Positions 1-14,700 of a stretch of DNA of 64,000 bases are shown one piece after another. The DNA comes from Skeletonema tropicum (Eukaryota > Bacillariophyta > Thalassiosirophyceae > Thalassiosirales > Thalassiosiraceae). The DNA lies in NCBI GenBank assembly GCA_037178625.1, contig CM074145.1, positions 1,550,001-1,614,000 of the forward strand. The letters run 5' to 3'. How positions within the stretch are numbered: position 1 is the stretch's first letter; every line of letters starts with the position of its first letter. The notes below the pieces were generated by a model. That model saw only the letters and a program-made list of their open reading frames with translations. It ran no database searches and was not told the origin of the DNA. A program made the position numbers and the translations under genes.

Positions 1-584
1 GTGTAAGTCAGGTCACATGAGGTCACGAAAAGCGCAAGTCAGAATCACGGAGGAATAGTACATTGGCGATGGTCTCCACGCAATATTTGTCGCCAAGAGC
101 GTGATATGACAGATCACGGTACATTGTAAAAGCTGTCACAGGTGACGGTAGCAAAGACAATGATAGCACACAGGCAACTTGCTTTGTATCGGACGCTGCA
201 CTGCTATCCACTGCAAGTCAAAACCTATATATATTCTTAACAGCATGCTGAATTTGTCTCTGAAGTGGTGTGGATGGATTCGTCGCCTGGAAGCGTGAGG
301 AGCACAGAGCGCACATCATGTGATGAACGACATCATGATCGTCGCTCAACATCAATGAGAACATACACGGCGAACGACGTTGCCGTCTCTACCACCGAGA
401 AAAGGCACAAGCAATGAAGCATATTCACTGTATTCATCAATGGATGCGTCGAGACTGTTGTGTCTTGTGCATCCAACACACTTGTTGGATGTTACGGAAG
501 CGGGCACATCTCATAGCAAAATGCATCCACACGCAACAAGCAGCATCTTCTATGAACACCAACACCAACAATGTACGAGAATAG

Positions 585-902
585 TATATTTATGCTATTT
601 GGAGTCTTGGAGGCGACGGGGAAGGTTCAAGAGCGTACTACATCGATGCATAATATTTGAGCGACGAAAGCAATACACATACTATTCAACTCTTGACGGG
701 CAGCAGTGTACAACTCATTGAAGATGCAACAGCAAACAGAGTCTCCATTCGCGGCAATAGATTAGAGGATCATACAAGCCAATTGCAGGCGATGCTGATG
801 AAATGTAACAAAGTTCAAGCCTTACTACAATAGTTTGAGTCCCTGTTGGATGCGAAATACTACGCAAACTCCTCTTTTATCGACTCTTGCTTTGGGTATT
901 AA
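585..902 (+). pseudogene. Possible decayed coding segment inside each satellite unit
   Basis: In one frame the unit reads as a protein-like string of about 106 codons with only two internal stops (TAA at 651-653, TAG at 831-833) before a final TAA at 900-902. Pieces such as QLLTGSSVQLIEDATANR and LEDHTSQLQAMLMKCNK have ordinary amphipathic composition, unlike the other frames. The same stops occur in every copy, so decay predates amplification. No domain is recognised. It could be a fossil of a mobile-element gene captured into the satellite, or chance. Given for the first unit only; all others carry the same segment. Confidence 0.25.
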
Positions 903-912
903 ATCTAGTCGT

Positions 913-1412
913 NNNNNNNNNNNNNNNNNNNNNNNNNNNNNNNNNNNNNNNNNNNNNNNNNNNNNNNNNNNNNNNNNNNNNNNNNNNNNNNNNNNNNNNN
1001 NNNNNNNNNNNNNNNNNNNNNNNNNNNNNNNNNNNNNNNNNNNNNNNNNNNNNNNNNNNNNNNNNNNNNNNNNNNNNNNNNNNNNNNNNNNNNNNNNNNN
1101 NNNNNNNNNNNNNNNNNNNNNNNNNNNNNNNNNNNNNNNNNNNNNNNNNNNNNNNNNNNNNNNNNNNNNNNNNNNNNNNNNNNNNNNNNNNNNNNNNNNN
1201 NNNNNNNNNNNNNNNNNNNNNNNNNNNNNNNNNNNNNNNNNNNNNNNNNNNNNNNNNNNNNNNNNNNNNNNNNNNNNNNNNNNNNNNNNNNNNNNNNNNN
1301 NNNNNNNNNNNNNNNNNNNNNNNNNNNNNNNNNNNNNNNNNNNNNNNNNNNNNNNNNNNNNNNNNNNNNNNNNNNNNNNNNNNNNNNNNNNNNNNNNNNN
1401 NNNNNNNNNNNN
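913..1412. other. 500-N assembly gap
   Basis: Exactly 500 Ns. The bases on either side (ending CTAGTCGT, resuming AGACTCTAG) are directly contiguous in every other unit. The gap therefore falls at one repeat position with no unique sequence lost. It most likely hides a whole number of unassembled or collapsed units, and the 500 is a placeholder rather than a measured size. Confidence 0.97.
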
Positions 1413-2711
1413 AGACTCTAGTTGAATTAGATGATACTTCAGTCACCTATTCGAGAAGAATGGTGACGATTCATTGCATTCTGTGATAGAATTGTTGCAG
1501 ATGAGCTGCGACCACGAACTTTCCTCCTCTTTTTCTCTCCTCTTTCTCGCCCCCAACTCAGGCGAAGCCCACAGCCTGAGAAAAATGCCGGTGTCGGCAA
1601 CGGTTTTTCAGGCTGTGGGGTGCAAGTCAGAAGATCACGGAGGGGTGTAAGTCAGGTCACATGAGGTCACGAAAAGCGCAAGTCAGAATCACGGAGGAAT
1701 AGTACATTGGCGATGGTCTCCACGCAATATTTGTCGCCAAGAGCGTGATATGACAGATCACGGTACATTGTAAAAGCTGTCACAGGTGACGGTAGCAAAG
1801 ACAATGATAGCACACAGGCAACTTGCTTTGTATCGGACGCTGCACTGCTATCCACTGCAAGTCAAAACCTATATATATTCTTAACAGCATGCTGAATTTG
1901 TCTCTGAAGTGGTGTGGATGGATTCGTCGCCTGGAAGCGTGAGGAGCACAGAGCGCACATCATGTGATGAACGACATCATGATCGTCGCTCAACATCAAT
2001 GAGAACATACACGGCGAACGACGTTGCCGTCTCTACCACCGAGAAAAGGCACAAGCAATGAAGCATATTCACTGTATTCATCAATGGATGCGTCGAGACT
2101 GTTGTGTCTTGTGCATCCAACACACTTGTTGGATGTTACGGAAGCGGGCACATCTCATAGCAAAATGCATCCACACGCAACAAGCAGCATCTTCTATGAA
2201 CACCAACACCAACAATGTACGAGAATAGTATATTTATGCTATTTGGAGTCTTGGAGGCGACGGGGAAGGTTCAAGAGCGTACTACATCGATGCATAATAT
2301 TTGAGCGACGAAAGCAATACACATACTATTCAACTCTTGACGGGCAGCAGTGTACAACTCATTGAAGATGCAACAGCAAACAGAGTCTCCATTCGCGGCA
2401 ATAGATTAGAGGATCATACAAGCCAATTGCAGGCGATGCTGATGAAATGTAACAAAGTTCAAGCCTTACTACAATAGTTTGAGTCCCTGTTGGATGCGAA
2501 ATACTACGCAAACTCCTCTTTTATCGACTCTTGCTTTGGGTATTAAATCTAGTCGTAGACTCTAGTTGAATTAGATGATACTTCAGTCACCTATTCGAGA
2601 AGAATGGTGACGATTCATTGCATTCTGTGATAGAATTGTTGCAGATGAGCTGCGACCACGAACTTTCCTCCTCTTTTTCTCTCCTCTTTCTCGCCCCCAA
2701 CTCAGGCGAAG

Positions 2712-2761
2712 CCCACAGCCTGAGAAAAATGCCGGTGTCGGCAACGGTTTCAGGCTGTGGG
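2712..2761. repeat. GC-rich nested hairpin present in every satellite unit (representative copy)
   Basis: A perfect 12-bp outer stem (CCCACAGCCTGA with TCAGGCTGTGGG) encloses a second small stem (TGCCG-GTGT-CGGCA) and a short T-run. The T-run varies in length (3-5 T) between units. One copy occurs per unit, about 25 bp before the unit junction used here. It could be a cruciform-forming element or the fold of a short noncoding RNA; the sequence alone cannot decide. Confidence 0.7.
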
Positions 2762-5700
2762 GTGCAAGTCAGAAGATCACGGAGGGGTGTAAGTCAGGTC
2801 ACATGAGGTCACGAAAAGCGCAAGTCAGAATCACGGAGGAATAGTACATTGGCGATGGTCTCCACGCAATATTTGTCGCCAAGAGCGTGATATGACAGAT
2901 CACGGTACATTGTAAAAGCTGTCACAGGTGACGGTAGCAAAGACAATGATAGCACACAGGCAACTTGCTTTGTATCGGACGCTGCACTGCTATCCACTGC
3001 AAGTCAAAACCTATATATATTCTTAACAGCATGCTGAATTTGTCTCTGAAGTGGTGTGGATGGATTCGTCGCCTGGAAGCGTGAGGAGCACAGAGCGCAC
3101 ATCATGTGATGAACGACATCATGATCGTCGCTCAACATCAATGAGAACATACACGGCGAACGACGTTGCCGTCTCTACCACCGAGAAAAGGCACAAGCAA
3201 TGAAGCATATTCACTGTATTCATCAATGGATGCGTCGAGACTGTTGTGTCTTGTGCATCCAACACACTTGTTGGATGTTACGGAAGCGGGCACATCTCAT
3301 AGCAAAATGCATCCACACGCAACAAGCAGCATCTTCTATGAACACCAACACCAACAATGTACGAGAATAGTATATTTATGCTATTTGGAGTCTTGGAGGC
3401 GACGGGGAAGGTTCAAGAGCGTACTACATCGATGCATAATATTTGAGCGACGAAAGCAATACACATACTATTCAACTCTTGACGGGCAGCAGTGTACAAC
3501 TCATTGAAGATGCAACAGCAAACAGAGTCTCCATTCGCGGCAATAGATTAGAGGATCATACAAGCCAATTGCAGGCGATGCTGATGAAATGTAACAAAGT
3601 TCAAGCCTTACTACAATAGTTTGAGTCCCTGTTGGATGCGAAATACTACGCAAACTCCTCTTTTATCGACTCTTGCTTTGGGTATTAAATCTAGTCGTAG
3701 ACTCTAGTTGAATTAGATGATACTTCAGTCACCTATTCGAGAAGAATGGTGACGATTCATTGCATTCTGTGATAGAATTGTTGCAGATGAGCTGCGACCA
3801 CGAACTTTCCTCCTCTTTTTCTCTCCTCTTTCTCGCCCCCAACTCAGGCGAAGCCCACAGCCTGAGAAAAATGCCGGTGTCGGCAACGGTTTTCAGGCTG
3901 TGGGGTGCAAGTCAGAAGATCACGGAGGGGTGTAAGTCAGGTCACATGAGGTCACGAAAAGCGCAAGTCAGAATCACGGAGGAATAGTACATTGGCGATG
4001 GTCTCCACGCAATATTTGTCGCCAAGAGCGTGATATGACAGATCACGGTACATTGTAAAAGCTGTCACAGGTGACGGTAGCAAAGACAATGATAGCACAC
4101 AGGCAACTTGCTTTGTATCGGACGCTGCACTGCTATCCACTGCAAGTCAAAACCTATATATATTCTTAACAGCATGCTGAATTTGTCTCTGAAGTGGTGT
4201 GGATGGATTCGTCGCCTGGAAGCGTGAGGAGCACAGAGCGCACATCATGTGATGAACGACATCATGATCGTCGCTCAACATCAATGAGAACATACACGGC
4301 GAACGACGTTGCCGTCTCTACCACCGAGAAAAGGCACAAGCAATGAAGCATATTCACTGTATTCATCAATGGATGCGTCGAGACTGTTGTGTCTTGTGCA
4401 TCCAACACACTTGTTGGATGTTACGGAAGCGGGCACATCTCATAGCAAAATGCATCCACACGCAACAAGCAGCATCTTCTATGAACACCAACACCAACAA
4501 TGTACGAGAATAGTATATTTATGCTATTTGGAGTCTTGGAGGCGACGGGGAAGGTTCAAGAGCGTACTACATCGATGCATAATATTTGAGCGACGAAAGC
4601 AATACACATACTATTCAACTCTTGACGGGCAGCAGTGTACAACTCATTGAAGATGCAACAGCAAACAGAGTCTCCATTCGCGGCAATAGATTAGAGGATC
4701 ATACAAGCCAATTGCAGGCGATGCTGATGAAATGTAACAAAGTTCAAGCCTTACTACAATAGTTTGAGTCCCTGTTGGATGCGAAATACTACGCAAACTC
4801 CTCTTTTATCGACTCTTGCTTTGGGTATTAAATCTAGTCGTAGACTCTAGTTGAATTAGATGATACTTCAGTCACCTATTCGAGAAGAATGGTGACGATT
4901 CATTGCATTCTGTGATAGAATTGTTGCAGATGAGCTGCGACCACGAACTTTCCTCCTCTTTTTCTCTCCTCTTTCTCGCCCCCAACTCAGGCGAAGCCCA
5001 CAGCCTGAGAAAAATGCCGGTGTCGGCAACGGTTTCAGGCTGTGGGGTGCAAGTCAGAAGATCACGGAGGGGTGTAAGTCAGGTCACATGAGGTCACGAA
5101 AAGCGCAAGTCAGAATCACGGAGGAATAGTACATTGGCGATGGTCTCCACGCAATATTTGTCGCCAAGAGCGTGATATGACAGATCACGGTACATTGTAA
5201 AAGCTGTCACAGGTGACGGTAGCAAAGACAATGATAGCACACAGGCAACTTGCTTTGTATCGGACGCTGCACTGCTATCCACTGCAAGTCAAAACCTATA
5301 TATATTCTTAACAGCATGCTGAATTTGTCTCTGAAGTGGTGTGGATGGATTCGTCGCCTGGAAGCGTGAGGAGCACAGAGCGCACATCATGTGATGAACG
5401 ACATCATGATCGTCGCTCAACATCAATGAGAACATACACGGCGAACGACGTTGCCGTCTCTACCACCGAGAAAAGGCACAAGCAATGAAGCATATTCACT
5501 GTATTCATCAATGGATGCGTCGAGACTGTTGTGTCTTGTGCATCCAACACACTTGTTGGATGTTACGGAAGCGGGCACATCTCATAGCAAAATGCATCCA
5601 CACGCAACAAGCAGCATCTTCTATGAACACCAACACCAACAATGTACGAGAATAGTATATTTATGCTATTTGGAGTCTTGGAGGCGACGGGGAAGGTTCA

Positions 5701-8700
5701 AGAGCGTACTACATCGATGCATAATATTTGAGCGACGAAAGCAATACACATACTATTCAACTCTTGACGGGCAGCAGTGTACAACTCATTGAAGATGCAA
5801 CAGCAAACAGAGTCTCCATTCGCGGCAATAGATTAGAGGATCATACAAGCCAATTGCAGGCGATGCTGATGAAATGTAACAAAGTTCAAGCCTTACTACA
5901 ATAGTTTGAGTCCCTGTTGGATGCGAAATACTACGCAAACTCCTCTTTTATCGACTCTTGCTTTGGGTATTAAATCTAGTCGTAGACTCTAGTTGAATTA
6001 GATGATACTTCAGTCACCTATTCGAGAAGAATGGTGACGATTCATTGCATTCTGTGATAGAATTGTTGCAGATGAGCTGCGACCACGAACTTTCCTCCTC
6101 TTTTTCTCTCCTCTTTCTCGCCCCCAACTCAGGCGAAGCCCACAGCCTGAGAAAAATGCCGGTGTCGGCAACGGTTTCAGGCTGTGGGGTGCAAGTCAGA
6201 AGATCACGGAGGGGTGTAAGTCAGGTCACATGAGGTCACGAAAAGCGCAAGTCAGAATCACGGAGGAATAGTACATTGGCGATGGTCTCCACGCAATATT
6301 TGTCGCCAAGAGCGTGATATGACAGATCACGGTACATTGTAAAAGCTGTCACAGGTGACGGTAGCAAAGACAATGATAGCACACAGGCAACTTGCTTTGT
6401 ATCGGACGCTGCACTGCTATCCACTGCAAGTCAAAACCTATATATATTCTTAACAGCATGCTGAATTTGTCTCTGAAGTGGTGTGGATGGATTCGTCGCC
6501 TGGAAGCGTGAGGAGCACAGAGCGCACATCATGTGATGAACGACATCATGATCGTCGCTCAACATCAATGAGAACATACACGGCGAACGACGTTGCCGTC
6601 TCTACCACCGAGAAAGGCACAAGCAATGAAGCATATTCACTGTATTCATCAATGGATGCGTCGAGACTGTTGTGTCTTGTGCATCCAACACACTTGTTGG
6701 ATGTTACGGAAGCGGGCACATCTCATAGCAAAATGCATCCACACGCAACAAGCAGCATCTTCTATGAACACCAACACCAACAATGTACGAGAATAGTATA
6801 TTTATGCTATTTGGAGTCTTGGAGGCGACGGGGAAGGTTCAAGAGCGTACTACATCGATGCATAATATTTGAGCGACGAAAGCAATACACATACTATTCA
6901 ACTCTTGACGGGCAGCAGTGTACAACTCATTGAAGATGCAACAGCAAACAGAGTCTCCATTCGCGGCAATAGATTAGAGGATCATACAAGCCAATTGCAG
7001 GCGATGCTGATGAAATGTAACAAAGTTCAAGCCTTACTACAATAGTTTGAGTCCCTGTTGGATGCGAAATACTACGCAAACTCCTCTTTTATCGACTCTT
7101 GCTTTGGGTATTAAATCTAGTCGTAGACTCTAGTTGAATTAGATGATACTTCAGTCACCTATTCGAGAAGAATGGTGACGATTCATTGCATTCTGTGATA
7201 GAATTGTTGCAGATGAGCTGCGACCACGAACTTTCCTCCTCTTTTTCTCTCCTCTTTCTCGCCCCCAACTCAGGCGAAGCCCACAGCCTGAGAAAAATGC
7301 CGGTGTCGGCAACGGTTTCAGGCTGTGGGGTGCAAGTCAGAAGATCACGGAGGGGTGTAAGTCAGGTCACATGAGGTCACGAAAAGCGCAAGTCAGAATC
7401 ACGGAGGAATAGTACATTGGCGATGGTCTCCACGCAATATTTGTCGCCAAGAGCGTGATATGACAGATCACGGTACATTGTAAAAGCTGTCACAGGTGAC
7501 GGTAGCAAAGACAATGATAGCACACAGGCAACTTGCTTTGTATCGGACGCTGCACTGCTATCCACTGCAAGTCAAAACCTATATATATTCTTAACAGCAT
7601 GCTGAATTTGTCTCTGAAGTGGTGTGGATGGATTCGTCGCCTGGAAGCGTGAGGAGCACAGAGCGCACATCATGTGATGAACGACATCATGATCGTCGCT
7701 CAACATCAATGAGAACATACACGGCGAACGACGTTGCCGTCTCTACCACCGAGAAAAGGCACAAGCAATGAAGCATATTCACTGTATTCATCAATGGATG
7801 CGTCGAGACTGTTGTGTCTTGTGCATCCAACACACTTGTTGGATGTTACGGAAGCGGGCACATCTCATAGCAAAATGCATCCACACGCAACAAGCAGCAT
7901 CTTCTATGAACACCAACACCAACAATGTACGAGAATAGTATATTTATGCTATTTGGAGTCTTGGAGGCGACGGGGAAGGTTCAAGAGCGTACTACATCGA
8001 TGCATAATATTTGAGCGACGAAAGCAATACACATACTATTCAACTCTTGACGGGCAGCAGTGTACAACTCATTGAAGATGCAACAGCAAACAGAGTCTCC
8101 ATTCGCGGCAATAGATTAGAGGATCATACAAGCCAATTGCAGGCGATGCTGATGAAATGTAACAAAGTTCAAGCCTTACTACAATAGTTTGAGTCCCTGT
8201 TGGATGCGAAATACTACGCAAACTCCTCTTTTATCGACTCTTGCTTTGGGTATTAAATCTAGTCGTAGACTCTAGTTGAATTAGATGATACTTCAGTCAC
8301 CTATTCGAGAAGAATGGTGACGATTCATTGCATTCTGTGATAGAATTGTTGCAGATGAGCTGCGACCACGAACTTTCCTCCTCTTTTTCTCTCCTCTTTC
8401 TCGCCCCCAACTCAGGCGAAGCCCACAGCCTGAGAAAAATGCCGGTGTCGGCAACGGTTTCAGGCTGTGGGGTGCAAGTCAGAAGATCACGGAGGGGTGT
8501 AAGTCAGGTCACATGAGGTCACGAAAAGCGCAAGTCAGAATCACGGAGGAATAGTACATTGGCGATGGTCTCCACGCAATATTTGTCGCCAAGAGCGTGA
8601 TATGACAGATCACGGTACATTGTAAAAGCTGTCACAGGTGACGGTAGCAAAGACAATGATAGCACACAGGCAACTTGCTTTGTATCGGACGCTGCACTGC

Positions 8701-11628
8701 TATCCACTGCAAGTCAAAACCTATATATATTCTTAACAGCATACTGAATTTGTCTCTGAAGTGGTGTGGATGGATTCGTCGCCTGGAAGCGTGAGGAGCA
8801 CAGAGCGCACATCATGTGATGAACGACATCATGATCGTCGCTCAACATCAATGAGAACATACACGGCGAACGACGTTGCCGTCTCTACCACCGAGAAAAG
8901 GCACAAGCAATGAAGCATATTCACTGTATTCATCAATGGATGCGTCGAGACTGTTGTGTCTTGTGCATCCAACACACTTGTTGGATGTTACGGAAGCGGG
9001 CACATCTCATAGCAAAATGCATCCACACGCAACAAGCAGCATCTTCTATGAACACCAACACCAACAATGTACGAGAATAGTATATTTATGCTATTTGGAG
9101 TCTTGGAGGCGACGGGGAAGGTTCAAGAGCGTACTACATCGATGCATAATATTTGAGCGACGAAAGCAATACACATACTATTCAACTCTTGACGGGCAGC
9201 AGTGTACAACTCATTGAAGATGCAACAGCAAACAGAGTCTCCATTCGCGGCAATAGATTAGAGGATCATACAAGCCAATTGCAGGCGATGCTGATGAAAT
9301 GTAACAAAGTTCAAGCCTTACTACAATAGTTTGAGTCCCTGTTGGATGCGAAATACTACGCAAACTCCTCTTTTATCGACTCTTGCTTTGGGTATTAAAT
9401 CTAGTCGTAGACTCTAGTTGAATTAGATGATACTTCAGTCACCTATTCGAGAAGAATGGTGACGATTCATTGCATTCTGTGATAGAATTGTTGCAGATGA
9501 GCTGCGACCACGAACTTTCCTCCTCTTTTTCTCTCCTCTTTCTCGCCCCCAACTCAGGCGAAGCCCACAGCCTGAGAAAAATGCCGGTGTCGGCAACGGT
9601 TTCAGGCTGTGGGGTGCAAGTCAGAAGATCACGGAGGGGTGTAAGTCAGGTCACATGAGGTCACGAAAAGCGCAAGTCAGAATCACGGAGGAATAGTACA
9701 TTGGCGATGGTCTCCACGCAATATTTGTCGCCAAGAGCGTGATATGACAGATCACGGTACATTGTAAAAGCTGTCACAGGTGACGGTAGCAAAGACAATG
9801 ATAGCACACAGGCAACTTGCTTTGTATCGGACGCTGCACTGCTATCCACTGCAAGTCAAAACCTATATATATTCTTAACAGCATGCTGAATTTGTCTCTG
9901 AAGTGGTGTGGATGGATTCGTCGCCTGGAAGCGTGAGGAGCACAGAGCGCACATCATGTGATGAACGACATCATGATCGTCGCTCAACATCAATGAGAAC
10001 ATACACGGCGAACGACGTTGCCGTCTCTACCACCGAGAAAAGGCACAAGCAATGAAGCATATTCACTGTATTCATCAATGGATGCGTCGAGACTGTTGTG
10101 TCTTGTGCATCCAACACACTTGTTGGATGTTACGGAAGCGGGCACATCTCATAGCAAAATGCATCCACACGCAACAAGCAGCATCTTCTATGAACACCAA
10201 CACCAACAATGTACGAGAATAGTATATTTATGCTATTTGGAGTCTTGGAGGCGACGGGGAAGGTTCAAGAGCGTACTACATCGATGCATAATATTTGAGC
10301 GACGAAAGCAATACACATACTATTCAACTCTTGACGGGCAGCAGTGTACAACTCATTGAAGATGCAACAGCAAACAGAGTCTCCATTCGCGGCAATAGAT
10401 TAGAGGATCATACAAGCCAATTGCAGGCGATGCTGATGAAATGTAACAAAGTTCAAGCCTTACTACAATAGTTTGAGTCCCTGTTGGATGCGAAATACTA
10501 CGCAAACTCCTCTTTTATCGACTATTGCTTTGGGTATTAAATCTAGTCGTAGACTCTAGTTGAATTAGATGATACTTCAGTCACCTATTCGAGAAGAATG
10601 GTGAAGATTCATTGCATTCTGTGATAGAATTGTTGCAGATGAGCTGCGACCACGAACTTTCCTCCTCTTTTTCTCTCCTCTTTCTCGCCCCCAACTCAGG
10701 CGAAGCCCACAGCCTGAGAAAAATGCCGGTGTCGGCAACGTTTTCAGGCTGTGGGGTGCAAGTCAGAAGATCACGGAGGGGTGTAAGTCAGGTCACATGA
10801 GGTCACGAAAAGCGCAAGTCAGAATCACGGAGGAATAGTACATTGGCGATGGTCTCCACGCAATATTTGTCGCCAAGAGCGTGATATGACAGATCACGGT
10901 ACATTGTAAAAGCTGTCACAGGTGACGGTAGCAAAGACAATGATAGCACACAGGCAACTTGCTTTGTATCGGACGCTGCACTGCTATCCACTGCAAGTCA
11001 AAACCTATATATATTCTTAACAGCATGCTGAATTTGTCTCTGAAGTGGTGTGGATGGATTCGTCGCCTGGAAGCGTGAGGAGCACAGAGCGCACATCATG
11101 TGATGAACGACATCATGATCGTCGCTCAACATCAATGAGAACATACACGGCGAACGACGTTGCCGTCTCTACCACCGAGAAAAGGCACAAGCAATGAAGC
11201 ATATTCACTGTATTCATCAATGGATGCGTCGAGACTGTTGTGTCTTGTGCATCCAACACACTTGTTGGATGTTACGGAAGCGGGCACATCTCATAGCAAA
11301 ATGCATCCACACGCAACAAGCAGCATCTTCTATGAACACCAACACCAACAATGTACGAGAATAGTATATTTATGCTATTTGGAGTCTTGGAGGCGACGGG
11401 GAAGGTTCAAGAGCGTACTACATCGATGCATAATATTTGAGCGACGAAAGCAATACACATACTATTCAACTCTTGACGGGCAGCAGTGTACAACTCATTG
11501 AAGATGCAACAGCAAACAGAGTCTCCATTCGCGGCAATAGATTAGAGGATCATACAAGCCAATTGCAGGCGATGCTGATGAAATGTAACAAAGTTCAAGC
11601 CTTACTACAATAGTTTGAGTCCCTGTTG

Positions 11629-11791
11629 GAGAAAATTTTAGCTACGCCAAAAGGGTCCTCTTTCTTATTCGCAATCAGGCGATGGCCTTTTGGCCATGGT
11701 AAAAAATCTAGTTGACTCTAGAATTAGATGATCTTGCGCCGTCACCTACTCGGACCCCAAAAAAACACAGGGCTTGCATTCCCCCCCTGTG
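11629..11791. repeat. Divergent segment in the tenth satellite unit
   Basis: Between shared flanks (upstream GAGTCCCTGTTGGA, downstream GATGAGCTGCGACC) this unit carries a roughly 160-bp version that still aligns with the consensus (shared AATCTAGT, GAATTAGATGAT, CTGTGATAG islands) but is heavily substituted and 21 bp longer. The rest of the unit matches its neighbours. This patchwork points to gene conversion or unequal exchange with another, older subfamily of the same satellite. Confidence 0.85.
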
Positions 11792-14700
11792 ATAGTTGCA
11801 GATGAGCTGCGACCACGAACTTTCCTCCTCTTTTTCTCTCCTCTTTCTCGCCCCCAACTCAGGCGAAGCCCACAGCCTGAGAAAAATGCCGGTGTCGGCA
11901 ACGGTTTCAGGCTGTGGGGTGCAAGTCAGAAGATCACGGAGGGGTGTAAGTCAGGTCACATGAGGTCACGAAAAGCGCAAGTCAGAATCACGGAGGAATA
12001 GTACATTGGCGATGGTCTCCACGCAATATTTGTCGCCAAGAGCGTGATATGACAGATCACGGTACATTGTAAAAGCTGTCACAGGTGACGGTAGCAAAGA
12101 CAATGATAGCACACAGGCAACTTGCTTTGTATCGGACGCTGCACTGCTATCCACTGCAAGTCAAAACCTATATATATTCTTAACAGCATGCTGAATTTGT
12201 CTCTGAAGTGGTGTGGATGGATTCGTCGCCTGGAAGCGTGAGGAGCACAGAGCGCACATCATGTGATGAACGACATCATGATCGTCGCTCAACATCAATG
12301 AGAACATACACGGCGAACGACGTTGCCGTCTCTACCACCGAGAAAAGGCACAAGCAATGAAGCATATTCACTGTATTCATCAATGGATGCGTCGAGACTG
12401 TTGTGTCTTGTGCATCCAACACACTTGTTGGATGTTACGGAAGCGGGCACATCTCATAGCAAAATGCATCCACACGCAACAAGCAGCATCTTCTATGAAC
12501 ACCAACACCAACAATGTACGAGAATAGTATATTTATGCTATTTGGAGTCTTGGAGGCGACGGGGAAGGTTCAAGAGCGTACTACATCGATGCATAATATT
12601 TGAGCGACGAAAGCAATACACATACTATTCAACTCTTGACGGGCAGCAGTGTACAACTCATTGAAGATGCAACAGCAAACAGAGTCTCCATTCGCGGCAA
12701 TAGATTAGAGGATCATACAAGCCAATTGCAGGCGATGCTGATGAAATGTAACAAAGTTCAAGCCTTACTACAATAGTTTGAGTCCCTGTTGGATGCGAAA
12801 TACTACGCAAACTCCTCTTTTATCGACTCTTGCTTTGGGTATTAAATCTAGTCGTAGACTCTAGTTGAATTAGATGATACTTCAGTCACCTATTCGAGAA
12901 GAATGGTGACGATTCATTGCATTCTGTGATAGAATTGTTGCAGATGAGCTGCGACCACGAACTTTCCTCCTCTTTTTCTCTCCTCTTTCTCGCCCCCAAC
13001 TCAGGCGAAGCCCACAGCCTGAGAAAAATGCCGGTGTCGGCAACGGTTTCAGGCTGTGGGGTGCAAGTCAGAAGATCACGGAGGGGTGTAAGTCAGGTCA
13101 CATGAGGTCACGAAAAGCGCAAGTCAGAATCACGGAGGAATAGTACATTGGCGATGGTCTCCACGCAATATTTGTCGCCAAGAGCGTGATATGACAGATC
13201 ACGGTACATTGTAAAAGCTGTCACAGGTGACGGTAGCAAAGACAATGATAGCACACAGGCAACTTGCTTTGTATCGGACGCTGCACTGCTATCCACTGCA
13301 AGTCAAAACCTATATATATTCTTAACAGCATGCTGAATTTGTCTCTGAAGTGGTGTGGATGGATTCGTCGCCTGGAAGCGTGAGGAGCACAGAGCGCACA
13401 TCATGTGATGAACGACATCATGATCGTCGCTCAACATCAATGAGAACATACACGGCGAACGACGTTGCCGTCTCTACCACCGAGAAAAGGCACAAGCAAT
13501 GAAGCATATTCACTGTATTCATCAATGGATGCGTCGAGACTGTTGTGTCTTGTGCATCCAACACACTTGTTGGATGTTACGGAAGCGGGCACATCTCATA
13601 GCAAAATGCATCCACACGCAACAAGCAGCATCTTCTATGAACACCAACACCAACAATGTACGAGAATAGTATATTTATGCTATTTGGAGTCTTGGAGGCG
13701 ACGGGGAAGGTTCAAGAGCGTACTACATCGATGCATAATATTTGAGCGACGAAAGCAATACACATACTATTCAACTCTTGACGGGCAGCAGTGTACAACT
13801 CATTGAAGATGCAACAGCAAACAGAGTCTCCATTCGCGGCAATAGATTAGAGGATCATACAAGCCAATTGCAGGCGATGCTGATGAAATGTAACAAAGTT
13901 CAAGCCTTACTACAATAGTTTGAGTCCCTGTTGGATGCGAAATACTACGCAAACTCCTCTTTTATCGACTCTTGCTTTGGGTATTAAATCTAGTCGTAGA
14001 CTCTAGTTGAATTAGATGATACTTCAGTCACCTATTCGAGAAGAATGGTGAAGATTCATTGCATTCTGTGATAGAATTGTTGCAGATGAGCTGCGACCAC
14101 GAACTTTCCTCCTCTTTTTCTCTCCTCTTTCTCGCCCCCAACTCAGGCGAAGCCCACAGCCTGAGAAAAATGCCGGTGTCGGCAACGGTTTCAGGCTGTG
14201 GGGTGCAAGTCAGAAGATCACGGAGGGGTGTAAGTCAGGTCACATGAGGTCACGAAAAGCGCAAGTCAGAATCACGGAGGAATAGTACATTGGCGATGGT
14301 CTCCACGCAATATTTGTCGCCAAGAGCGTGATATGACAGATCACGGTACATTGTAAAAGCTGTCACAGGTGACGGTAGCAAAGACAATGATAGCACACAG
14401 GCAACTTGCTTTGTATCGGACGCTGCACTGCTATCCACTGCAAGTCAAAACCTATATATATTCTTAACAGCATGCTGAATTTGTCTCTGAAGTGGTGTGG
14501 ATGGATTCGTCGCCTGGAAGCGTGAGGAGCACAGAGCGCACATCATGTGATGAACGACATCATGATCGTCGCTCAACATCAATGAGAACATACACGGCGA
14601 ACGACGTTGCCGTCTCTACCACCGAGAAAAGGCACAAGCAATGAAGCATATTCACTGTATTCATCAATGGATGCGTCGAGACTGTTGTGTCTTGTGCATC

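Noticed and set aside
380..721. 113-codon ORF repeated in almost every satellite unit, and the 62-codon ORFs on both strands
   Set aside because: No domain, Cys/His/Arg-rich odd composition, and the frame is altered by a 1-bp deletion in the 6214 unit. Repetition alone explains their recurrence.
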